A stretch of 33,103 nt of DNA, taken from assembly GCA_902512065.1 (NCBI GenBank), contig CABXHU010000011.1:1-33103 (forward strand). The letters are read 5' to 3'. The stretch comes from an uncultured Bacteroidota bacterium (GTDB lineage: Bacteria; Bacteroidota; Bacteroidia; Flavobacteriales; Flavobacteriaceae). Below, piece by piece: positions 7,603 to 14,041 of this stretch. The notes beneath the pieces were generated by a model. That model did not search any database. It saw only the letters and a list, made by a program, of their open reading frames with translations, and was not told where the DNA came from. The position numbers and the translations under genes were made by a program. Position 1 is the stretch's first letter. The number at the start of each line of letters is the position of its first letter.

Positions 7603-9216
7603 ATGAGGAAAATCTATACAAAAAGTAAAACATATAGTTTATCTTATTTTGTTTTATTTATTTCTATTTTATTAATACAGAATTGCTCAGAAAACAACCA
7701 AGTTGATTCAAACTTAGTTTTTAGATATAATGAGCATAAAAACATTAATTCATTAGATCCTGCATTTGCTAAAGATGTGGCCAATATTTGGGTAGTTAAT
7801 CAATTATTTAATGGGCTGGTTGAAATGGATCAAGAATTAAGAGTAATTCCTTCAATTGCTAAAAGTTGGAAGATCTCTAATGATGGAAAAAAATATACTT
7901 TTTTTCTACAGAATAATATAAAATTCCATGAACATCCCAAATTAACTAACAGAATTGTTACCGCAGAGGATTTTGTTTATAGTTTTGACAGACTCTTAGA
8001 TCCTACATTAGCATCCCCTGGAGGATGGGTTTTTAATAAAGTAGAAAATTACATAGCCATTAATGATACTATTCTAGAAATTTCTCTTAAAGAACCTTTT
8101 AATGCATTCCTTGGCATACTTACAATGAAATATTGCTCAGTTGTACCTAAAGAAGTTGTTGAATATTATGGAGCTGAATTTAGATCAAATCCTATAGGTA
8201 CTGGCCCATTTAAATTTAAAAGATGGGAGGAAAATATAAAATTAGTTCTTAGAAAAAATCATGACTATTTTCAAAAAGATTCTATTGGAGATTCCTTGCC
8301 ATATCTTGAATCTGTTGCTATTACTTTTTTGCAAGACAAACAGAGCGAATTTTTGCAATTTATACAAGATAATTTAGATTTTGTATCAGGTCTAGATGAT
8401 TCTTACAAGGATGAAATAATAACAAACAGTGGAAAATTAAAAAAGGAATATACAACTTCAATTAATTTAATTAGAGGCCCTTATTTAAATACTGAATATC
8501 TAGCATTTTACTTAGAATCAGATAAAAATGAAATAAAATCTGAAATCCTTAGAAAAGCTATAAACCATGGATTTGACAGAGAAAAAATGATAAAATACTT
8601 AAGAAATGGTATTGGTATAGCAGCAAATGGTGGTTTTATACCAATGGGACTTCCAGGTTATTCAGATAAAATTGGATACACATATAATCCTGATTATGCT
8701 AAAGAATTAATCAGTCAGTATAATAGAGATTTTAAAGAAATACCCAAGTTAAAATTAACAACAACTAGCAACTACTTAATTTTTTGTGAATACATACAAA
8801 AAGAATTAGAAAAAATAGGTCTTCAAATAGCAATAGATGTTATCCCTGGAGCATCCTTAAAAGAAGCAAAAGCAAATGGAAAATTAGATTTTTTTAGAGC
8901 TAGTTGGGTAGCAGATTATCCAGATGCTGAAAACTATCTATCACTATTTTATTCAAAGAACTTTGCTCCTAAAGGCCCTAATTATACTCATTTTTCAGAT
9001 AGTGAATTCGATAAACTATATGAAAGTGTTTTAGGGGAGACTAGTCAAAGCAAGAGAGAGAATCTATATAGAAAAATGGATTCATTAATAATGAAAAAAT
9101 CAATTATTATTCCTCTATTTTATGATGAAGTAATAAGGTTTACTAGAAAAAATTTAAATGGAATGCAGATTAATGCAACAAATTTATTAGACTTAAGATA
9201 TGTGAAAAAATTATAG
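7603..9216 (+). CDS. peptide/nickel-type ABC transporter solute-binding lipoprotein
   Basis: The 537-aa protein is a family 5 extracellular solute-binding protein (OppA/DppA type). It opens with a lipoprotein signal (hydrophobic residues 13-26, lipobox LIQNC, Cys28). The body shows typical landmarks: NINSLDPAFAKDVANIWVVNQLFNGLVEMD, here quoted in part, then AKSWKISNDGKKYTFFL, TAEDFVYSFDRLLDP, GTGPFKF and a late FRASWVADYPDAENYL. This family delivers oligopeptides or similar solutes to an inner-membrane ABC importer. No permease or ATPase gene is adjacent, so the partner and ligand are unknown. It stands alone between mtaB and the GNA1-like gene, with a 6-base convergent gap to the latter. Confidence 0.85.
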   Translation: MRKIYTKSKTYSLSYFVLFISILLIQNCSENNQVDSNLVFRYNEHKNINSLDPAFAKDVANIWVVNQLFNGLVEMDQELRVIPSIAKSWKISNDGKKYTFFLQNNIKFHEHPKLTNRIVTAEDFVYSFDRLLDPTLASPGGWVFNKVENYIAINDTILEISLKEPFNAFLGILTMKYCSVVPKEVVEYYGAEFRSNPIGTGPFKFKRWEENIKLVLRKNHDYFQKDSIGDSLPYLESVAITFLQDKQSEFLQFIQDNLDFVSGLDDSYKDEIITNSGKLKKEYTTSINLIRGPYLNTEYLAFYLESDKNEIKSEILRKAINHGFDREKMIKYLRNGIGIAANGGFIPMGLPGYSDKIGYTYNPDYAKELISQYNRDFKEIPKLKLTTTSNYLIFCEYIQKELEKIGLQIAIDVIPGASLKEAKANGKLDFFRASWVADYPDAENYLSLFYSKNFAPKGPNYTHFSDSEFDKLYESVLGETSQSKRENLYRKMDSLIMKKSIIIPLFYDEVIRFTRKNLNGMQINATNLLDLRYVKKL

Positions 9217-9222
9217 AAATTT

Positions 9223-9654
9223 TTATAATTCTGAAAGATATTTTTTCATTACAACATTATTCACCTTGAACCCATTTCTTGAATAAAAATTAACTAGCTC
9301 TTCTTTACAAAACAATGTGATTCTGTAACATCCTTTTTTTCTGGCTACCTCAACTAATTCCTTTATAAGCAAAACCCCTATCATTTTTCCTCTAACCTGA
9401 GTATCTACTACAATATCTTCAATATGTCCAGCAACTTCGCCTCTTATCTTATTTTCAACTACCACACTTCCATATGCTACAATTTTATCATTATATATCC
9501 CAACAACTGAATTTGAGCTAGTGTTAGAATTGAATTTATCCCAGGCTTCATTCTTATCAATCTTTTCAATATCAATCTTTTTAAGTTGATTTAAAAGAAT
9601 AAATACATCATTAATATCTTCTTGTTTAACAAGTCTAAAATTAATTTCTGACAT
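9223..9654 (-). CDS. GNAT acetyltransferase, GNA1 (glucosamine-6-phosphate N-acetyltransferase)-like
   Basis: The 143-aa protein is a complete GNAT fold. The CoA-loop region EDIVVDTQVRGKMIG is followed by a helix, a strand with GCYRITLFC and a final NFYSRNGFKV. These segments run parallel to eukaryotic GNA1, whose corresponding pieces as I recall them read VEDVVVSDECRGKQLG, NCYKITLEC and NVGFYKKFGY. GNA1 acetylates glucosamine 6-phosphate on the way to UDP-GlcNAc; most bacteria use GlmU at the glucosamine 1-phosphate stage instead. The resemblance is read by eye, and another small-amine substrate is possible. It lies 77 bases downstream of rpmE2, behind a probable terminator. Confidence 0.75.
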   Translation of the reverse strand: MSEINFRLVKQEDINDVFILLNQLKKIDIEKIDKNEAWDKFNSNTSSNSVVGIYNDKIVAYGSVVVENKIRGEVAGHIEDIVVDTQVRGKMIGVLLIKELVEVARKKGCYRITLFCKEELVNFYSRNGFKVNNVVMKKYLSEL

Positions 9655-9673
9655 GAATTTTTTTTATAAAAGT

Positions 9674-9708
9674 AAAAAAAAGCTTTTCATTATATTTTGA
9701 AAGACTTT
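9674..9708 (-). terminator. probable intrinsic terminator of rpmE2
   Basis: An imperfect 10-bp stem (arms 9679-9688 and 9699-9708, with one mismatch and one wobble pair in the transcript) encloses a 10-base loop. It is followed on the minus strand by about eight T. It lies about 25 bases past the L31 stop and before the GNA1-like start. Confidence 0.45.
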
Positions 9709-9731
9709 ATTAATATCTAGTTACAAAGGAA

Positions 9732-9986
9732 TTACTTCTTAAATTTAGCGTACTTAGTTCTAAATTTATCAACTCTTCCTGCAGTATCAACAAGCTTCGC
9801 TTTACCAGTATAATAAGGGTGTGAAGATCTTGAGATCTCTAACTTAACTAACGGATACTCTTTGCCTTCTACATCTATGGTCTCTGAAGTTTGTGCAGTA
9901 GATTTAGCTAAAAACACATCATTGTTCGACATATCTTTAAAAGCTACTAATCTATAATCTTTTGGATGAATTTCTTTTTTCATCAT
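9732..9986 (-). CDS. rpmE2: 50S ribosomal protein L31, type B (cysteine-free)
   Basis: The 84-aa protein is a clear L31 of the B type: IHPKDYRLVAFKDMSNNDVF near the start, LEISRSSHPYYTGKAKLVDTAGR in the middle and a basic KYAKFKK end. It contains no cysteine, so it lacks the zinc-binding motif of zinc-form L31. In organisms with both forms the zinc-free one is often induced under zinc limitation. Here a strong constitutive-looking promoter suggests it is a regular ribosomal component. Two ATG codons are adjacent (9986 and 9983). The second, giving MKKEIHP, matches the family start equally well and may be the true one. Confidence 0.95.
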   Translation of the reverse strand: MMKKEIHPKDYRLVAFKDMSNNDVFLAKSTAQTSETIDVEGKEYPLVKLEISRSSHPYYTGKAKLVDTAGRVDKFRTKYAKFKK

Positions 9987-10002
9987 TTCTAGTTTTGAGG
10001 TG

Positions 10003-10032
10003 CAAATTTATATAATTTTTATAATTATACAA
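10003..10032 (-). promoter_or_regulatory. rpmE2 promoter (-33 TTG and -7 TAAATTTG)
   Basis: On the minus strand TTG (10030-10032) is followed after exactly 19 bases by TAAATTTG (10003-10010), 16 bases before the first L31 ATG. The architecture and spacing are the same as at the rpmH promoter. Confidence 0.75.
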
Positions 10033-10075
10033 TATTACATTAAACTTAATTTCATTAGACCTATTTGGCTTTTCT

Positions 10076-10083
10076 TATATTTG
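10076..10083 (+). promoter_or_regulatory. candidate -7 box for the DUF4199 gene
   Basis: TATATTTG matches the -7 consensus exactly and lies 25 bases before the ATG at 10109. No TTG occurs at the usual -33 distance. It is divergent from the rpmE2 promoter. Confidence 0.4.
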
Positions 10084-10108
10084 CATAAAATATGAGAAAA
10101 TAAATACA

Positions 10109-10633
10109 ATGGATATAAAAAAATTATCAGCAGATCTTGGTGTTATATTAGGTATAATACTTTTTATAATAAATGCAATACTATATGCGGTAGACATAGA
10201 ATTATTTCTTAAACCTATGGTGGGTCTAATTACTTTTATATTAGTAATAGGTTTTGGGATCTACTCAATATTAAATTCCAGAAAAAAATTAGGAGGTTAT
10301 ATAAATTGGTCTGACTCTTTATTATCATATATGGCATGTGTTGCTGTTGGAATGTCTATTGCAGCTCTTTCTCAAATATTTATATTTGTAATTTTAGATC
10401 CAGGTGCGGCTGAAAAACTTAATGAAATGTCAATGATCATGGTTAAAGAGATGTATACTGGAATGAATTTACCTGAAGAAGTAATTCAGCAAGCATTGAT
10501 TGAAGTAGAAAAAAATCCATCATTTTCATTTAAAAATCTATCTTTTGGTTTAGCCATATCAATAGTATTTCATGTTATTATTGGAAGTTTAAATGCATTA
10601 ATCTTTAAAAGAAGTAATCCAGAAATTGCTTAA
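10109..10633 (+). CDS. DUF4199 family membrane protein
   Basis: The 174-aa protein has four predicted membrane helices at about residues 8-28, 33-53, 72-95 and 143-165. A polar, mostly helical loop of about 45 residues lies between helices three and four. A short YINWSDSLLSYMACVAVGM segment leads into the third helix. This is the pattern of DUF4199, a family common in Bacteroidota with no known function. The gene ends 2 bases before the glycosyltransferase start, so the two are almost certainly co-transcribed and perhaps translationally coupled. A role in envelope glycan or lipid-linked sugar handling is inferred only from that neighbour. Confidence 0.8.
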   Translation: MDIKKLSADLGVILGIILFIINAILYAVDIELFLKPMVGLITFILVIGFGIYSILNSRKKLGGYINWSDSLLSYMACVAVGMSIAALSQIFIFVILDPGAAEKLNEMSMIMVKEMYTGMNLPEEVIQQALIEVEKNPSFSFKNLSFGLAISIVFHVIIGSLNALIFKRSNPEIA

Positions 10634-10635
10634 CT

Positions 10636-11583
10636 ATGGATATTTCAGTAATAATTCCTCTTTTAAATGAGAGTGATTCATTAATCGAATTGCATTCATC
10701 AATCCGTAAGATTATGACCTCAAAGTCATTTACTTATGAGGTTATTTTTATTGATGATGGAAGCTCAGACAATTCCTGGGATATAATTAATCAATTATCT
10801 GAAAAAGATGAATTTGTAAAAGGAATTAGATTTCTTAAAAACTATGGGAAGTCTCAAGCCCTTCATATTGGATTTCTAAAAGCAAAAGGGAATGTTGTTT
10901 TTACAATGGATGCAGACCTTCAAGATGATCCTCAAGAAATTCCTGAGTTATACCACATGATTATAAATGAAAAATATGATCTAGTTTCAGGTTGGAAAAA
11001 GAAAAGATACGATTCTGTATTATTCAAAAACATACCATCAAAAATATTCAATTTTGCTGCTAGACTAACCTCTGGAATAAAATTAAACGACTTTAACTGT
11101 GGATTAAAGGCTTATAATGCAGAAGTGGTAAAGAATATAGAGGTTTATGGTGAAATGCATAGATACATCCCTGTATTAGCTAAAAATGAAGGTTTTAATA
11201 AGATTGGACAGAAGGTTGTAAAACATAGGGCTAGAAAATATGGTAAAACTAAGTTTGGTCCAAGCAGATTCATTCACGGATTTTTGGATCTAACAACCAT
11301 ATGGTTTATTTCAAAATTTGGAAAAAGACCTATGCATCTCTTTGGTAGAATTGGATTTTTAATGCTATTAATTGGATTTTTATTTGCAGCATACCTAGGA
11401 TATGACAAACTATTCATTAATCCCGATGCCAGGTTGATTACAGAAAGGCCTGAATTTTATATTAGCCTAGCTACTATGATTATTGGTAGTCAATTCTTTG
11501 CTATGGGCTTTATTGGAGAGCTAATCTTAAGATATAACAAGACTAAAACACACTACAGAGTAAGACAAGAAGTTAACCTATAA
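10636..11583 (+). CDS. family 2 glycosyltransferase, polyprenyl-phosphate sugar synthase type
   Basis: The 315-aa protein has a cytosolic GT-A domain at about residues 1-220. This shows the family 2 start (ISVIIPLLNESDSL), a nucleotide-binding EVIFIDDGSSDNSW and the metal site MDADLQDDPQEIP. Two C-terminal membrane helices follow at about 232-255 and 272-298. This matches DPM1/GtrB-like enzymes that transfer a sugar from a nucleotide donor to undecaprenyl phosphate at the inner face of the membrane. The donor sugar cannot be told from the sequence. It is the second gene of a pair with DUF4199 and is followed immediately by a terminator. Confidence 0.87.
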   Translation: MDISVIIPLLNESDSLIELHSSIRKIMTSKSFTYEVIFIDDGSSDNSWDIINQLSEKDEFVKGIRFLKNYGKSQALHIGFLKAKGNVVFTMDADLQDDPQEIPELYHMIINEKYDLVSGWKKKRYDSVLFKNIPSKIFNFAARLTSGIKLNDFNCGLKAYNAEVVKNIEVYGEMHRYIPVLAKNEGFNKIGQKVVKHRARKYGKTKFGPSRFIHGFLDLTTIWFISKFGKRPMHLFGRIGFLMLLIGFLFAAYLGYDKLFINPDARLITERPEFYISLATMIIGSQFFAMGFIGELILRYNKTKTHYRVRQEVNL

Positions 11584-11612
11584 AAAAACCCTCACAAAAG
11601 TGAAGGTTTTTT
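11583..11612. terminator. bidirectional terminator between convergent genes
   Basis: The arms AAAAAACCCTCAC (11583-11595) and GTGAAGGTTTTTT (11600-11612) pair with one C-A mismatch around a 4-base loop. A-rich and T-rich ends lie on either side, so it can work on both strands. It starts in the glycosyltransferase stop codon and lies 24 bases past the stop of the opposing lipoprotein gene. Confidence 0.8.
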
Positions 11613-11614
11613 AT

Positions 11615-11637
11615 AAAATAATATGAAATATTATTTT
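11615..11637. repeat. AT-only inverted repeat at the end of the SnoaL-like lipoprotein gene
   Basis: AAAATAATAT and ATATTATTTT are perfect 10-base arms around GAA. The right arm overlaps the stop codon of the minus-strand gene. With no G-C pair in the stem it would fold weakly; it may support the adjacent terminator or the 3' end of the mRNA. Confidence 0.5.
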
Positions 11638-12193
11638 ATTCATCTTCAGTTGGTGGTGGTACTTTCATTTGATAGACATAGAATAATTCTACAAGTCCAT
11701 CTTGAATTTTACCATCAATCAAATCTAAAGAAGCAGATCCGACTCCGTCAACAGTAGATTTAACATCATGTCCAGCAACTACCCATTCTTCTCCACCTGT
11801 GACACCTTTATAAGGCATTGCCCAATAAACATCCCACTTAGGATTCGCTTGTTCAAACCAAACTTTTAAAAATGCCGCATGATCTTCCTTTCCTTTAATT
11901 ACTGCTCCATCTGGTCCCACTATGTATATAGAGTCGGATTCCATAGCCAATATAGCTTCAATATCTTGGTTGTTATGAGCATCGATGTATTTCATCCATA
12001 CATCAGTAGTCTCATCAGATCCCACTACAAACTTTTCTCCAGGTTGAGGAACAAAAAAACCAGCACCTTCTTGCTCTATTACAACAGGTTCTGGTTGCAT
12101 TTTATCTACCATTCTTTCAACAGCAGAATTGTTACATGAATAACTGATTACAGCAAGAACTGCTACAGTCATAATTAATTTAAATTTTTTCAT
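11636..12193 (-). CDS. SnoaL/NTF2-like lipoprotein of unknown function
   Basis: The 185-aa protein begins with a lipoprotein signal (MKKFKLIMTVAVLAVISYSC, Cys20), then a flexible acidic/proline region to about residue 55. The remaining domain resembles SnoaL/NTF2 folds: WMKYIDAHNNQDIEAILAM, then a DSIYIVGPDGAVIKGKEDH segment and an FEQANPKW...GLVELFYVYQM end. Such domains are small cone-shaped pockets that bind or isomerise small molecules, but many secreted forms have no known role. The end is acidic (PPPTEDE). The gene looks more GC-rich than its neighbours, which could reflect high expression. It stands alone, with a shared terminator downstream. Confidence 0.65.
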   Translation of the reverse strand: MKKFKLIMTVAVLAVISYSCNNSAVERMVDKMQPEPVVIEQEGAGFFVPQPGEKFVVGSDETTDVWMKYIDAHNNQDIEAILAMESDSIYIVGPDGAVIKGKEDHAAFLKVWFEQANPKWDVYWAMPYKGVTGGEEWVVAGHDVKSTVDGVGSASLDLIDGKIQDGLVELFYVYQMKVPPPTEDE

Positions 12194-12301
12194 AATTCTT
12201 TTTTTTTATAAATGTATTAAAATATCCTTTTCAAAATCCATTTGAAGATTATTTTATAAGTTTTTTAACACCCTTTACTAATAATTTCCTTCTCAATACC
12301 T

Positions 12302-12309
12302 TAATTTTG
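12302..12309 (+). promoter_or_regulatory. candidate -7 box for the phosphohexomutase-exporter operon
   Basis: TAATTTTG matches the -7 consensus exactly and ends 19 bases before the ATG at 12329. No clear -33 TTG is seen. The remainder of the 135-base gap (12194-12328) shows nothing else recognisable. Confidence 0.4.
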
Positions 12310-12328
12310 CAATTATATTTTTAAGATT

Positions 12329-14041
12329 ATGTCTTTGAGAGATATTGAAATTAAAGCTGAAAAATGGTTAAATGATCCATTTTCTAAAGAAACACAAGAC
12401 AAGGTTAAAGAACTGCATAAGGACAGTAAACTATTGGAAGACTGTTTTTATAAAGATCTAGAATTTGGCACTGGTGGAATGAGAGGTATTATGGGAGTTG
12501 GAACCAATAGAATTAATCAGTATACATTAGGCAAAACTACCCAAGGAATTTGCAACTATCTGAACAAATCTGAAAAGGGTGAGATAAAAGTGGTAATAGC
12601 TTTTGACTGCAGAAACAATAGCAGCTATTTTGCTAAAATCGTATCAGATGTGTTTTCAGCAAATAAAATTAAAGCATATGTTTTTAGCGAATTAAGACCA
12701 ACACCTGAATTATCTTTTGCTGTAAAAGAACTAGGTTGTACTTGTGGAATTGTTTTAACAGCTTCACATAATCCACCTGAATACAATGGATATAAAGTAT
12801 ACTGGAAAGATGGTGGACAAATAGTCCCTCCTATTGATAACCTACTAATTAATGAAATAAACAATGTTTCATTTGAAGAAATAAAATTCAATGGAAATTC
12901 AAAACTTATTGAAGTTATAGACAAAATAATTGATGAAAAGTTTATTTCTAACAGCATAAATATTGCCAAAATAAACGAAGTGTCAAATAGAGATAGTTTA
13001 AAAGTTGTCTTTACCCCTATTCATGGAACATCATCCACAATAATGCCAAAAGTATTTGAAAAGATAGGCTATAATAAGATTTTATATGTAGAAGAACAGA
13101 TGAAACCTGACGGAAATTTTTCAACTGTTAAGTCTCCTAATCCAGAGGAAACTGAAGCCTTGTCATTAGGATTAGAAATTGCAAAGAATAACAGCTCAGA
13201 TATACTTATTGGAACAGATCCTGATGCTGACAGACTGGGGGTTGCAGTAAAAAACTTAACCAACGAGCATATAATACTTAATGGGAACCAATTAATGGCG
13301 GTAATGGTTAATTTTCTTTTAGATAGGCTAAAATCTAGGGGAAAATTAAATTCTAATCAATTTATAGCTACCACTATTGTTTCAACTCCACTAATTGAAA
13401 AAATAGCCAATTATTATAATACTGATTGTAAACTTTGTCTAACAGGTTTTAAATGGATAGCTAAAATGATTGAAGATTACCCTAAGTCTCAATTTCTAAT
13501 TGGAGGAGAAGAAAGCTATGGAATTATGATTGGAGATTTTGTAAGAGACAAAGATGCAATTACTGCTAGCCTTTTTGCATGTGAAATTGCTAATAATTTA
13601 AAACAGAATGGCTCATCAATTTATAACAATCTTATTGATATTTATCTTAAACATGGGTTTTATAAAGAAGAACTAGTATCCATTACAAAGAAGGGTAAAC
13701 AGGGGCAAATAGAAATAAATAATATTATTGAAAGATTTAAAAATGATCCTCCAGAACAGATCGGAGGATCTGAAGTTATTTCAATTGTTGATTATCTTAA
13801 ATCTGAGAAATTAGATTTAAAAACCAATAGAATATCTAAAGTCAATTTACCTAAATCTAATGTTATAGAATTTAATACTATTAACAATACCAAAGTAATT
13901 TTAAGGCCAAGTGGTACTGAACCAAAAATCAAGATGTATATTAGTGTAAATACTAATCTTGAATCAAAAGATGACTTTTTAAGTAAAAATGATTATTTAA
14001 GTAATAAAATTAAATCAATAATTGAAGAAATTAATTTATAA
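12329..14041 (+). CDS. phosphoglucomutase/phosphomannomutase family phosphohexomutase
   Basis: The 570-aa protein belongs to the alpha-D-phosphohexomutase superfamily (PGM2-like length), which interconverts sugar 1- and 6-phosphates. All four active-site loops are present: the phosphoserine loop TASHNPPEYNG with Ser146, the metal loop DPDADR at 297-302, the sugar loop GGEESYG at 392-398 and the phosphate loop RPSGTEP at 526-532. An early FGTGGMRGIMG segment is also typical. It probably makes glucose or mannose 1-phosphate for envelope glycans. The stop and the next start share one base (TAATG), which implies coupling to the exporter. Glucose versus mannose specificity cannot be assigned. Confidence 0.9.
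   Translation: MSLRDIEIKAEKWLNDPFSKETQDKVKELHKDSKLLEDCFYKDLEFGTGGMRGIMGVGTNRINQYTLGKTTQGICNYLNKSEKGEIKVVIAFDCRNNSSYFAKIVSDVFSANKIKAYVFSELRPTPELSFAVKELGCTCGIVLTASHNPPEYNGYKVYWKDGGQIVPPIDNLLINEINNVSFEEIKFNGNSKLIEVIDKIIDEKFISNSINIAKINEVSNRDSLKVVFTPIHGTSSTIMPKVFEKIGYNKILYVEEQMKPDGNFSTVKSPNPEETEALSLGLEIAKNNSSDILIGTDPDADRLGVAVKNLTNEHIILNGNQLMAVMVNFLLDRLKSRGKLNSNQFIATTIVSTPLIEKIANYYNTDCKLCLTGFKWIAKMIEDYPKSQFLIGGEESYGIMIGDFVRDKDAITASLFACEIANNLKQNGSSIYNNLIDIYLKHGFYKEELVSITKKGKQGQIEINNIIERFKNDPPEQIGGSEVISIVDYLKSEKLDLKTNRISKVNLPKSNVIEFNTINNTKVILRPSGTEPKIKMYISVNTNLESKDDFLSKNDYLSNKIKSIIEEINL

Noticed and set aside
12625-13263. Open minus-strand frames of 64 to 114 codons inside the phosphohexomutase gene, and similar antisense frames inside purL, fadE and others.
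   Set aside because: They lie opposite strongly conserved genes, show no family motifs and have composition expected of antisense frames.
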